Below are positions 36,747-45,312 of a DNA stretch of 64,000 bases, one piece after another. A model generated the notes under the pieces. That model was not told the origin of the DNA and did not search any database. It was given only the letters and a program-made list of their open reading frames with translations. This DNA comes from Bacteroidota bacterium (GTDB taxonomy: Bacteria > Bacteroidota > Bacteroidia > Chitinophagales > LD1): NCBI GenBank assembly GCA_018267365.1, contig JAFDYQ010000016.1:27293-91292 (forward strand). Direction: 5' to 3'. Every line of letters begins with the position of its first letter. Position 1 is the first letter of the stretch. The translations under genes were made by a program, and so were the position numbers.

Positions 36747-37967
36747 ATGGCTAAAAAGTATCATTTAGAGCTAAATCACAAACCGAATGCTGACGGTAAG
36801 TATTCACTACTATTGCGTGTTTCCGAGAATAGGAAGCATAAGCGTATCAGCTTAGGATATTCCATTGCTTCAAAATATTGGAATGAAAAAAATAAGTCTA
36901 TTCGGGTCGGATGCCCGGATAAGCGGAAAATCGAGGAAAAGTTTAGGCAGCTTCAAAATGATATGCAGGATTTGGATTTGGAGGGGTTGAAGCGAAAAAA
37001 GCCGGTTTCTATCGAGGTGCTGAAAAATAGAGTAGTCAAGGCTCAGTATCATAATTTCTATGATTTCGCGGATAGCCTCATAAAGCGGTGGAAGGAAACA
37101 AAGAGCGTAAACCACGTAAAGCACATACAATCAATAGTAGATAATCTTAAGGTCTTTAGCGGAGATAGGAGCCTGAATTTTGAGGATTTCTCTGTCGAGC
37201 TGATTAAGGATTTGGAGGCTTGGTATGTCGTCCAAAAGAATGTTGGCAGCACTATAAAGGAGAAGCTCCGAAAATTGCGTATGATTTTCAAAGAGGCGGA
37301 GGAAGCCGGCATTATAGAAATGCAGCAAAATCCCTTTAGAAAGTATAAGTTGCCCAAGGGAGTAAGTGCTCCAAAGGTAATTTTGGAAGCATCCGAGATA
37401 AGGAAGATAGAAAAGCTGGTTTTGCCTCCGGGTTCTCTTATATATCATGTTAGAAATGCGTTCCTTTTTTCCTTTATGAATGCTGGAATTCGCGTAGGAG
37501 ATTTGATTCAGTTAAAGTGGGAGAATATCAAAGGTGATAGTCTTGATTATCAAATGCGTAAAAATGGTAAAAGGCTTAAGGTGAGAATGGTAAAGGAAGC
37601 GCAAGAGATTCTTAGCCTATATTATAATGAATCTGTAAGCCCTAGCGATTATATCTTTCCCTTCTTTAGTAGCAAGGTCGATTATAGCGATAAATTCTTT
37701 CTGGATAATCAGATTTCCTCTCGTACTGCCCAGATAAATGAGAACCTAAAGGCTATTGCCAGTAAGGCGAAAATCAATAAGCCTCTTTCCTCTCATATTG
37801 CGCGGCATTCTTTCGCCTCAAAGGCGATAGATACGTTGCCGATAAATGAGCTTAGAGGCTTACTCAATCACTCCAGCATTAAAACGACAAGTACCTATAT
37901 CGGTGAAATAAATGCAGATAGGGCTAGTGATGCGTTAGGTAGAGTATTCAATAAGGGACGAAAATAA
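36747..37967 (+). CDS. int: Tyrosine recombinase / integrase (Bacteroidota type)
   Basis: The ATG at 36747 (MAKKYHLELNHKPNADGKY) is preferred to a GTG at 36735. The 406-aa protein has an N-terminal arm-DNA-binding domain (about 1-85), a SAM-like core-binding domain (about 100-200) and a catalytic domain with Arg249 (AGIRVGDLIQL), His350-x-x-Arg353 (SSHIARHSF), His375 (LLNHSSIKTT) and the nucleophile Tyr384 (STYIGEI). It would insert the element at tRNA-Phe and, with an excisionase, remove it. It reads inward from the left end and converges on the replication gene with 7 bp between stops. Confidence 0.9.
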   Translation: MAKKYHLELNHKPNADGKYSLLLRVSENRKHKRISLGYSIASKYWNEKNKSIRVGCPDKRKIEEKFRQLQNDMQDLDLEGLKRKKPVSIEVLKNRVVKAQYHNFYDFADSLIKRWKETKSVNHVKHIQSIVDNLKVFSGDRSLNFEDFSVELIKDLEAWYVVQKNVGSTIKEKLRKLRMIFKEAEEAGIIEMQQNPFRKYKLPKGVSAPKVILEASEIRKIEKLVLPPGSLIYHVRNAFLFSFMNAGIRVGDLIQLKWENIKGDSLDYQMRKNGKRLKVRMVKEAQEILSLYYNESVSPSDYIFPFFSSKVDYSDKFFLDNQISSRTAQINENLKAIASKAKINKPLSSHIARHSFASKAIDTLPINELRGLLNHSSIKTTSTYIGEINADRASDALGRVFNKGRK

Positions 37968-37974
37968 GGCCACG

Positions 37975-38931
37975 TTATGCCTTGTAAAAAGAATACGCTG
38001 CCCTAATTTTCGTATTTAGTTCCTTCTCAAATGTAGAGGGGGTAAATCCTTTAGAATAGTACTCATTCACTTTTTTCCGCCATCTCCGCTTTTCAATCGG
38101 ATATGCAAAGTGTCTCGCCTTTGATAAAACATTGATTTCGTCCAATGCCTGAGCGTGCAAAACTCCCAAGTCGAGTTTCTGGCGAAGATGCGTTTGGATA
38201 TTGTGCAACCTAATTAAATCGTTTGCGTTCTTTGCCTGTGAGTAGTCTATATAGGGATAAGGCTGTTTGATAATCTTCAAGTACTCTCTATACCATACCT
38301 TTAGAAGCTGATTAAAGAATCCCTTTCTTTTAAGGTCTTTAACGTAGATATATTTTCCGAATTGCACATCTATTTTATCGAGATATTGGATTTCATATCT
38401 TAATAGGTTCTTGTCAAAAAAATCAGATGGTGGAATCTCATTGGTTGCCATTTTATCATAGAACAGTAATTGCCTCCTCTGTTTTGAAAAATATTTACCG
38501 CTCGGCCTATAAGGGTATATGTCATATCCGGGAGAATCGACCAATAGATTTAGATATTGTACTGCTGGTTTATCTAAACTAATATTAGTACCAAAGTCGA
38601 AAAGTGTCACTTTTGCATGGTCCAATGGGAATTTTTTTCCTAACTCACTCTTTAGTTTCTTGAGTGCGGATTGCAAATCGTCATAGGTTAAAGTCATAAA
38701 ATTATTACCGTGATAATACTTGCAAAGGGAGTTCTCGATTGAGAAGTGATTAGCGGATGCGGTTATTCTTAGATTGCCAAGTGATTTATAGATTTTATAA
38801 CTGCTTATTCCTTCGTCTTCCGGCAAAGATTCGCCGTATTCTGAAAATATTCCGCTGAAATAGTCTACAAAATTTGCCTTGGCAAAAGCAGGGTAGCTAG
38901 TATGGCCATATATTCTTACCGTGTCGAACAT
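37975..38931 (-). CDS. Phage/plasmid replication protein, gene II/X (gpII)-like
   Basis: 318 aa. MFDTVRIYGHT, GNLRITASANHFSIENSLCKYYHGNNF, AKVTLFDFGTNI, RRQLLFYDKMATNE and LLRYEIQYLDK (each read as separate motifs) follow the pattern of the Phage_CRI/gpII and gpX families that nick single-strand origins in filamentous phages and rolling-circle plasmids. A catalytic tyrosine cannot be singled out by eye. On this element it suggests replication after excision, or helper-phage dependence. It is downstream of two HTH genes in a minus-strand operon (39443 to 37975). Confidence 0.7.
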   Translation of the reverse strand: MFDTVRIYGHTSYPAFAKANFVDYFSGIFSEYGESLPEDEGISSYKIYKSLGNLRITASANHFSIENSLCKYYHGNNFMTLTYDDLQSALKKLKSELGKKFPLDHAKVTLFDFGTNISLDKPAVQYLNLLVDSPGYDIYPYRPSGKYFSKQRRQLLFYDKMATNEIPPSDFFDKNLLRYEIQYLDKIDVQFGKYIYVKDLKRKGFFNQLLKVWYREYLKIIKQPYPYIDYSQAKNANDLIRLHNIQTHLRQKLDLGVLHAQALDEINVLSKARHFAYPIEKRRWRKKVNEYYSKGFTPSTFEKELNTKIRAAYSFYKA

Positions 38932-38995
38932 TCCTTCTGCTTTTCTCCTTAGTGATACAACTTATGTTCTAATGGGAGGGTTAATACAAGGACCT

Positions 38996-39283
38996 TTAAG
39001 CTTTGGCCTTTATATAATGTCTATCTAAAAATGAATGGAGGTCTTTAACCTTATAATAGATTTTGCTTCCCGTCTGGGAATAGCCGATTTTGTTTTGGTC
39101 CCGATAATTTTGAAGCGTTCTACTTGTGATTCCCAAAATCTCGCAGGCTCGTTTGGAGGTCACAAACTCTACAGATTGGCCGGAGGCCTGTATCTGGGTA
39201 GCCAAAAGCTCGTTCACCACCTCCCGAAAGAGTTGTTTCATCTCATCCCTCCCTAGCTGAGTGATAATCATATTAGTTTCCAT
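38996..39283 (-). CDS. Excisionase-like helix-turn-helix protein (HTH_17), larger copy
   Basis: 95 aa. A helical N-terminus (about 1-38) is followed by the HTH_17/MerR-like unit VTSKRACEILGITSRTLQNYRDQNKIGYSQTGSKIYY (41-77, given here as the span) and a short C-terminal helix. Bacteroidota islands commonly carry such proteins as recombination directionality factors or regulators of replication genes. Its ATG lies 11 nt inside the smaller HTH gene, and the gpII-like gene follows after 64 bp. Confidence 0.75.
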   Translation of the reverse strand: METNMIITQLGRDEMKQLFREVVNELLATQIQASGQSVEFVTSKRACEILGITSRTLQNYRDQNKIGYSQTGSKIYYKVKDLHSFLDRHYIKAKA

Positions 39284-39443
39284 TGGGAGGTGATATGAGG
39301 TTATCCAATGTCTTCTGGCTTATTCTGTATTGCTTGCCTATTTTTTGCGCCTTTATAGCGCCTTTCTTTATGAGCCTTCTGATGGTTGTAGGCGAGAGTT
39401 GTAGGCGTTTTGCGGCATCCCTGATTGATAGTAGATTGTCCAT
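39273..39443 (-). CDS. Small excisionase-like helix-turn-helix protein
   Basis: 56 aa, too short for most ORF thresholds, ATG at 39443 and TAA at 39275-39273. The protein begins MDNLLSIRDAAKRLQLSPTT and continues IRRLIKKGAIKAQKIGKQYR, then ends with NLISPPNGN. This is a textbook HTH_17 fold: a recognition helix (LSPTTIRRLIKK) followed by the wing strand (AQKIGKQYRIS). It overlaps the larger HTH gene by 11 nt. It is probably an excisionase or regulator for the element. It is divergent from the zinc-ribbon gene at 39519, with 75 bp between starts where a regulated promoter could lie. Confidence 0.8.
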   Translation of the reverse strand: MDNLLSIRDAAKRLQLSPTTIRRLIKKGAIKAQKIGKQYRISQKTLDNLISPPNGN

Positions 39444-39518
39444 TGCGTATATTTGTATTACCTGGACACAAAAATCTCAATACGATAAGTAACGGATAGG
39501 AAGTTTGAAGCGGAGAAA

Positions 39519-40163
39519 ATGGGAAAATCGGATTTAGAGAAAGACCTAAGTAATTTGATTGTAGCCTTTCAAAAAAAGTTTCCCGGAGAAGGTGAGGCAT
39601 ATAGCTATCTATATAACCATTTAAAGCAGCGACAACAGCTTGACCTTAAGCAGTGCAAGTGTGTAGGACAGCATATCAGCACATTCTACAAGAATCACAG
39701 GTCTTATTTTGGCAGGAATAAGTACTCAGGAGCTTCGGGCTATCCGCTATATACTGTAACCAATCCCTCGAAAAGGTCTAATATTCCTAAGCCTCTACCG
39801 GATAGTTTAAAAAAGCCAGAGACAGGTGTATTTGCAGAGTGTAAATACTGTAACAAGCGCTATACTATTACTGCGGGGACTATCTTTCATGGCAATAATA
39901 CACCTCTACGGTCGCAGTTAGCTATGCTGCTTATAGCTGAATATTACAATTTTGACCCAGCGAAAGGTGAGGACATTTTAAACGCTTTCAAGTCGGTAAT
40001 GAGCAATACTGACCTAATCAAGAGTACTTTCAGCGAAAAACTAAAAGAGGAAAGCTCTTCTTCTCATACTCTCCGAAGGTATCGGGATTTATTTATCGCT
40101 ACCGAGAATCTAAAGCAGTTAGATTTTTATAATCTGAGCGACTATTTACAACCGCTTTTTTAG
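39519..40163 (+). CDS. Unknown protein with an IS1595-like zinc-ribbon segment
   Basis: 214 aa, no family recognised. Residues about 112-140 read CKYCNKRYTITAGTIFHGNN then TPLRSQLAMLL, which closely follows the zinc-ribbon of IS1595/ISXO2 transposases (CxxC...GTIFxxxxxPL). The transposase DDE domain is absent. A further CKC pair lies near residue 42, so a split metal site is possible. The N-terminal half is helical and basic. As it is divergent from the excisionase operon it may be a regulator or a host-transcription factor. Function unknown. Confidence 0.5.
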   Translation: MGKSDLEKDLSNLIVAFQKKFPGEGEAYSYLYNHLKQRQQLDLKQCKCVGQHISTFYKNHRSYFGRNKYSGASGYPLYTVTNPSKRSNIPKPLPDSLKKPETGVFAECKYCNKRYTITAGTIFHGNNTPLRSQLAMLLIAEYYNFDPAKGEDILNAFKSVMSNTDLIKSTFSEKLKEESSSSHTLRRYRDLFIATENLKQLDFYNLSDYLQPLF

Positions 40164-40294
40164 GTTTAGTCGGTTCCTTTAATCGATTTCCCTAATTACT
40201 TGGATGCACTCTCCAATTAACCTTCTCAACTCCATTACTAAATTAAGATGGATAGATACAGTCGAAAGTTACCGTGAAAAAAGCCTACAACATG

Positions 40295-41014
40295 TTATTT
40301 TTTCAGGCCCGCAAGTAAATCGTAAAACTTGCGGATAGTATTTTGAATCGCCTTTCTTGCGGCTTCATTCTTAACATAAGTAATTTCCTCTATAAATGCT
40401 CCATCACTAATTAGCCTTTTAAACAATTGAGGTCTCTCAATTTCTGGAACATTTATACTATTACATATATCGTCAAAAGAGCTTGATTTGCCACTCAAAA
40501 TACAGATTTCGCTTCCCTTTAGTGGGGCTTCCAAAACAATTTCCTTTTGCGTATCCCTAAAATTAAAAATCGCATCTGTGTCTTCTGGGTTTCGTTTTCT
40601 GAAACTTTCTAAGTCACGAGTAAAGTCTTTACACTTCCACAGTTTATTTATATTTACTATTACCTCCTCGCGCTTAGGTAGATGCTCAAAAACGGCAGCT
40701 GTTACGGCATTTTCTCTATATTTTCCTTTAAAAAGTTCGGCAAATCTTACATCCGTTGTCCAACTTGTAATGCCTTCCGTTTTGCTATCATTAATAATAA
40801 TATCTATCAATTCTTCTCTATGAAGAAACCTCTTTCTATAGCATGGCTCTGTAACAATTTTATATTTTTCATCGATTGAATTACATTCTGCCTTTAGTGA
40901 TATAGAGAATATATCCTTGTTTTCTTGCTTTTCCGCCCAACCCTTTTGCCACTGATTAAGAGCTATAAAGAATTCATCTTTAAATTTCATCTTGCATTTT
41001 CTGTTTAACTTCAA
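40295..41014 (-). CDS. ADP-ribosyltransferase-like protein (fifth gene of the cargo operon)
   Basis: 239 aa (231 if the ATG at 40990 is used). No family is certain, but the order of motifs fits an ADP-ribosyltransferase fold: CYRKRF (Arg60), then GITSWTTDVRFAELF (Ser84, Thr86, Thr87) in the place of the S-T-S motif, then TQKEIVLE (Gln156-x-Glu158), matching the Q/E-x-E motif of R-S-E enzymes. Such enzymes modify proteins or nucleic acids using NAD. It follows the methyltransferase gene after 19 nt and closes the operon that starts at 45945. The C-terminal 70 residues are helical. Toxic effector of a defence system is an inference. Confidence 0.4.
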   Translation of the reverse strand: MKLNRKCKMKFKDEFFIALNQWQKGWAEKQENKDIFSISLKAECNSIDEKYKIVTEPCYRKRFLHREELIDIIINDSKTEGITSWTTDVRFAELFKGKYRENAVTAAVFEHLPKREEVIVNINKLWKCKDFTRDLESFRKRNPEDTDAIFNFRDTQKEIVLEAPLKGSEICILSGKSSSFDDICNSINVPEIERPQLFKRLISDGAFIEEITYVKNEAARKAIQNTIRKFYDLLAGLKK

Positions 41015-41033
41015 AAAAACTTTCTGGCTTTTA

Positions 41034-42500
41034 TTATAATTCTACTTTGAAAACTCTAATTACTCTTGTCCACTCAAACTTCCACTCACCTTTTTTATTG
41101 TCGATGGCTTTAATAGGAATAAAACTTGCTTTTCGGGAGAAATAGTGGACAAAGGTATTTATGCGATTTACCTTGATGTCATTGATAAATGGGCTAGCGC
41201 AAACAAAATAATTTTCTCCCTTAAAATTATCCTCTATAAAGCCTAAAAAGCGAGATATTGAAAAGAGCTCAATATCTAAAATATTGGAAAGTAGGTGTAC
41301 TTTTGTCAAAGATTCTCTTGACTGAAAATCATCCACCTCTACACTGTCTAAATCCTTATTGATGGTTATAATGCTGTCTGTCAATCCGTAACTTTTTACA
41401 TGCAGCGCTCCTCTTTTTAAGGCTATTGAAGAGGGCTCGATTAGTGTCGCAGAGAAGACTTTCTTTGAAACTCCTTGAGCAAAATAATAATCAAAAAAAC
41501 TAACCGTAGCCATAGCCTGTCCACACCCCCAATCTATTATATGCAAATTCTTATCAAACAAATTTTTAGGCAAAAAGGCAAATGAGGAGTAAAGCTTTTC
41601 AAAGTGCATGTTGCCAAAGCTGTGCATGTATGCTAAAAGCTGATTTTCGTCTTTAAGTATTGTTACTCCCCTTCCAAGCGAGTGAAAAATAGCATCTGTC
41701 TTTATTGGCTTGTAAAGCTGAACTGAAATTTCCCGAATATTGGTAAAATTCGGAGTGATTTTTTTAAGAGCTAAATCATATTTTGTACCCTCTTCAATAA
41801 TAAAGGCCTTATTACCCAGCGGCTTTTCAATATCTCTCCCTAAATAGAAATCGAGAGTAGAATTGATTTGTATATAGGCCTCATAAAATTTATGCGTACT
41901 AATAGATAGCACAACAGCAATTAAATCATCGTGAAGGAATGAATATACATACTGAGATATGACTGCATTTACTTTTGATTTGAATTTTTCTAGCGAATTA
42001 GGATTAAATTCTCCTAGATTAAGTACAACGGCTGAGTAATAATTGATAAAGGTGGCTAATACTTTATCCTGATTATCTTCTTCAACTTCATAGGCTTCTT
42101 GAAGCAGATTATATATAGAATCAAACCTATCTAAATAGTCGCCTTCGTTACGAATATTTACTAGGTAAAGCGCTGCCGCACTTAAGCGCCTTCCTATTAT
42201 ATAATCCTGTAATTGCAAGTGTTGGAAAAGAAATGTAAAACAAGAGATTAAGCCAAGTCGTTCGCAGACATCTAATAGTAAGGAAATGAATGACAAGTTA
42301 TTTTTGCTGGAAACATTTAGTTCTAAAATTACATTTCGATTTAATTGTATATATTTCTCAAATCTATCTCGCGATTGTAATAGGACTGAGTATTTCGTGT
42401 AACTCAGGAAATCCGTAACGTCTTGGAAGTTGTCTATTAAATACCTTTCTAAAGTATCGCTGTCAGAAGTGTGCCTTTGTAAGTCATCAATTAGAATCAT
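41034..42500 (-). CDS. Helical N-terminal domain plus SAM-methyltransferase-like C-terminal domain
   Basis: 488 aa. The first 310 residues are largely alpha-helical with no motif I recognise. From residue 319 the sequence becomes Rossmann-like: HIIDWGCGQAMATVSFFDYY (Asp323-x-Gly325-x-Gly327, motif I), SATLIEPSSIALKRG (motif II acidic Glu), a strand before SNILDIELF (motif IV-like) and a final strand ending TRVIRVFKVEL. It would bind SAM; the methylated substrate could be RNA, DNA or protein. The DWGCGQ wording resembles Rsm22-like ribosomal methyltransferases, but this is weak. It sits 19 nt from each neighbour in the operon. Confidence 0.55.
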   Translation of the reverse strand: MILIDDLQRHTSDSDTLERYLIDNFQDVTDFLSYTKYSVLLQSRDRFEKYIQLNRNVILELNVSSKNNLSFISLLLDVCERLGLISCFTFLFQHLQLQDYIIGRRLSAAALYLVNIRNEGDYLDRFDSIYNLLQEAYEVEEDNQDKVLATFINYYSAVVLNLGEFNPNSLEKFKSKVNAVISQYVYSFLHDDLIAVVLSISTHKFYEAYIQINSTLDFYLGRDIEKPLGNKAFIIEEGTKYDLALKKITPNFTNIREISVQLYKPIKTDAIFHSLGRGVTILKDENQLLAYMHSFGNMHFEKLYSSFAFLPKNLFDKNLHIIDWGCGQAMATVSFFDYYFAQGVSKKVFSATLIEPSSIALKRGALHVKSYGLTDSIITINKDLDSVEVDDFQSRESLTKVHLLSNILDIELFSISRFLGFIEDNFKGENYFVCASPFINDIKVNRINTFVHYFSRKASFIPIKAIDNKKGEWKFEWTRVIRVFKVEL

Positions 42501-42519
42501 AGGTTTTAGATGTAGATTA

Positions 42520-44271
42520 TTAAAAAAGTTCGTCCTTGCTTTTCTTCGAAGAATCTTTCGGATTTTTCTTCTTGACCTTTTTCTTGTCGTTCAAAGCCAA
42601 TTTTACTATCGGCTTAGGTTTGGGGTTATCAAGTTTTGTTAGAGCGAAATTCATTTCTTTACTAGGGGAAGTGATTTCTTGTTCTTGATTATAAATTGAT
42701 GGCTCACTTTCATCTTGAACTATATCAATTTTTTCATCATTAATTTCCACCTTGATAGAATCTGAGGCTGCAATAACGGACCCCGTTTCTTGATTAGTAG
42801 TAATAGGGTGAGATGTTAAACCAGCCTCAACTTTAGATAACCTAAACTCTAATTCCTCTACTGCATCAATGTACTTTTTCTCAATTTTTTGTATTGCATT
42901 TTTATAGTCAGATTGTATATCACTTTCTAGCGCTTTAAAGGAGGCTTCAAGTTTTGCCGCGAGCAAATTTTCAAAATAGGCAATACCTTCTGAATCGATA
43001 TGTCTTAAATATGGTGCAGACCATTTTTTCACATCATCATTGATAACTTCCGATAATTGCTTTGAAATCAGGGTAAGGTATTTTTGTGTGATAGACGGTT
43101 TTATGCTACTAATAACCGTGGTGTCTAAAATTTTATAATTGTTATAAGAAGCAAAACCTATCTGTGATTGAGTGTTTTTGGGACACCAACTATCGAGATA
43201 ATTGAATGTGTAGTTGCCCTTTATTCCAAAAAAAGCAAATTGATATAAACTTTCGATAGTGTAATAATCGAGCTTACTTTCAAAAGTATATTTAACAGGA
43301 AAGTCCTTGCCGGCAATTCTATATTTGTTTCTAAGTTTAGAATATCCGTTGTGTAAACCAACAAGAAAAGAAATATCCTCCTTCTTATTTTCATCAAGAA
43401 GGCCATTATTCATATCAGTTACAAGATTGTCGAGACTTTTAGGCTTTTTATCACCGTAAATAGATAATACCGCAATTTCATACAAATGAGACTCTGTGTT
43501 AATGGACTTGAGGTTAAGAAAGCCCAGTGTTTTCTGTACTTTGATACCCTCGACGCCTGCGAGTTTTTCAACATCGCTCTGTGTAACATCATTAAAAATA
43601 TAATGCAACCACTTACTCCATGTACTTTCATTTTTTGTGCTAAAAAGCCCGTAATACTTTTCGCTAAATTTAATTTGCCCCTCTCGTTCTGCCTTTCGAG
43701 TTTCGTCTTCAATTACCTTATTGAAAAATGATAAAGTAGAAAAGTAGTTTTCGGAAAAGTTCATGAAGTTCTTTCCTCCAAGCTTCATGAATGCAAAACC
43801 GCCCAGTATAGTATCGTATCTATTTATTTTATCTCTGAACTCATTTTTTCGGGTTAAAGTGGGCGATGTTATTCGGTCTGCAATAATGGGAACATCCTTA
43901 GTCTTGTCTATATGTACAAGTGTTTGGGGGACATAAGCTGTTGTATTATTGATATTCCATAATGTCGTTTCCTTTTGAGCTTCGGTTAAAAAGAATATGG
44001 CTTTGACTCTAGTAATTGGTATTGGGATAGCTAGCTCAGAAAAAACCTCATCTAATTTACCAACGAATTGCATTTCTGCTTCAGTGAGAACAATTTCAAG
44101 GGAACAATCACAACCATTTATCCATTTCTTATTTGATAGTAAAATCGAGTCTGAAACTCTGTTCTGAATATCTTCTTTTCGATTTGCATATAGAGCGGCA
44201 GGAAGAATTAAAGCCTTACTATAGTAGTGTGCTAAATTTTCCGAGCTTATGGGTATGTAATATGTGCTCAT
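42520..44271 (-). CDS. 583-aa protein of unknown family, third gene of the cargo operon
   Basis: I do not recognise this family. The N-terminus STYYIPISSENLAHYYSKAL looks like a compact alpha/beta start and could be ligand-binding. Residues about 1-420 appear folded. From about 420 to 500 there is a helical, charged segment (KALESDIQSDYKNAIQKIEK), probably a coiled coil. The last 90 residues are acidic and then strongly lysine-rich (KKKVKKKNPKDSSKKSK), suggesting a flexible nucleic-acid-binding tail. Its ATG directly follows the stop of the SF1 gene (TAAATG), so the two proteins are probably made in equal amounts and may form a complex. Confidence 0.6.
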   Translation of the reverse strand: MSTYYIPISSENLAHYYSKALILPAALYANRKEDIQNRVSDSILLSNKKWINGCDCSLEIVLTEAEMQFVGKLDEVFSELAIPIPITRVKAIFFLTEAQKETTLWNINNTTAYVPQTLVHIDKTKDVPIIADRITSPTLTRKNEFRDKINRYDTILGGFAFMKLGGKNFMNFSENYFSTLSFFNKVIEDETRKAEREGQIKFSEKYYGLFSTKNESTWSKWLHYIFNDVTQSDVEKLAGVEGIKVQKTLGFLNLKSINTESHLYEIAVLSIYGDKKPKSLDNLVTDMNNGLLDENKKEDISFLVGLHNGYSKLRNKYRIAGKDFPVKYTFESKLDYYTIESLYQFAFFGIKGNYTFNYLDSWCPKNTQSQIGFASYNNYKILDTTVISSIKPSITQKYLTLISKQLSEVINDDVKKWSAPYLRHIDSEGIAYFENLLAAKLEASFKALESDIQSDYKNAIQKIEKKYIDAVEELEFRLSKVEAGLTSHPITTNQETGSVIAASDSIKVEINDEKIDIVQDESEPSIYNQEQEITSPSKEMNFALTKLDNPKPKPIVKLALNDKKKVKKKNPKDSSKKSKDELF

Positions 44272-45309
44272 TTATGGGATAATTTCTTTAGTGTATGTTT
44301 CTTTCTGGGCCTCTGAAAGCTCTAAAAAGGATAAATCTCTTTCACTTATCAGGAACAAATTTCGTTTAGTTCTAGTTAGTGCTACATAGTAGTCGTTTTC
44401 CTTACAAGTATAAAGTTCTGCGATGTTTCTAGGCATATCTTCAAAATCTGGTATAATAACAGTATCAAATTCGGTCCCTTTCGATGACTTAAAAGTAGTT
44501 ATGTGAATATTCTCGATTGTTGTAATAGTATCCCCATTACAATACTTTGTACATTTAATCCCTTCTCCACTAATCATTCTATGAAAATTTTCGACATCGC
44601 GTCTTCTGGGGACCAAGATTGCAATATTGTGAGAGTCGGAATGGAATTGATGTATTAAATCGATTATTACCCGTTTCTGCTTGTCATCATTATTTCTAGT
44701 TATATACAGTATTGGCTTTATATCGGTCTTTCGTGTTTGTCTTAAATTGTTGATAGTATGATATGGGATTACCTTGTTTGGGAATAATGCTTTTACAAAG
44801 CGCATTATTTCATAAGAATTTCTAAAGTTTTCATCCAGTAGATAATTGCGATTACCAGGAAATATGGCAATAAGCTCATTTTGAGTTGAAGCCGTTTCTG
44901 GATAAACAATTTGTTGGTCATCGGCTCCATAAGAAACTACTGCCGTATGACTTTTAACCACCTCATATTGTTTACTACTCATATCCTGAGCTTCGTCAAT
45001 GATTATTTCATCATAAGTTTTAATGTCCCCTGAAGAAATCCAGCTTAAAATGCTACTCGTAGCACTTGCAGCTCTAGGACTCTCTTCCATAGCAGAAGAA
45101 GCAAGGTATACTGTCAAGGTTTTAGAATAAGTAAGCAGAAGACTATTTTTACTACCGATTCCGTAGTTCCTGATATGCCGCCATAATGAAACGACGCTTT
45201 TCCCTGTACCGGGGCCTCCAGAAATTGCGATAGCATTAGGTTCATTCAGAGCCGCCTGTTGGCCTGTTGTAAGCTCTGTATAATCTGGCAACCTAAAAAA
45301 GTAGGGCAT
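44272..45309 (-). CDS. Compact UvrD/Rep-like superfamily 1 ATPase (helicase-like)
   Basis: 345 aa, about half the size of UvrD. All SF1 motifs are present: Q-motif TGQQAAL, Walker A GGPGTGKSVV (31-40, Lys37), Walker B IIIDEAQDM (Asp105, Glu106), motif III SYGADDQQIV, motif IV LDENFRNS, motif V TFKSSKGTEFDTVIIP and motif VI YYVALTRTKRNLFL (Arg finger). The lengths between motifs leave no room for the 1B and 2B subdomains of real helicases, so it may be an ATP-driven switch or translocase rather than a strand separator. It lies between the AlkB gene (3 nt) and the 583-aa gene (0 nt). Confidence 0.8.
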   Translation of the reverse strand: MPYFFRLPDYTELTTGQQAALNEPNAIAISGGPGTGKSVVSLWRHIRNYGIGSKNSLLLTYSKTLTVYLASSAMEESPRAASATSSILSWISSGDIKTYDEIIIDEAQDMSSKQYEVVKSHTAVVSYGADDQQIVYPETASTQNELIAIFPGNRNYLLDENFRNSYEIMRFVKALFPNKVIPYHTINNLRQTRKTDIKPILYITRNNDDKQKRVIIDLIHQFHSDSHNIAILVPRRRDVENFHRMISGEGIKCTKYCNGDTITTIENIHITTFKSSKGTEFDTVIIPDFEDMPRNIAELYTCKENDYYVALTRTKRNLFLISERDLSFLELSEAQKETYTKEIIP

Positions 45310-45312
45310 AGG

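Noticed and set aside
39301..39600. Minus-strand ORF of 99 aa
   Set aside because: It overlaps, in another frame, the 56-aa HTH gene at 39273-39443, which has clear family sequence.
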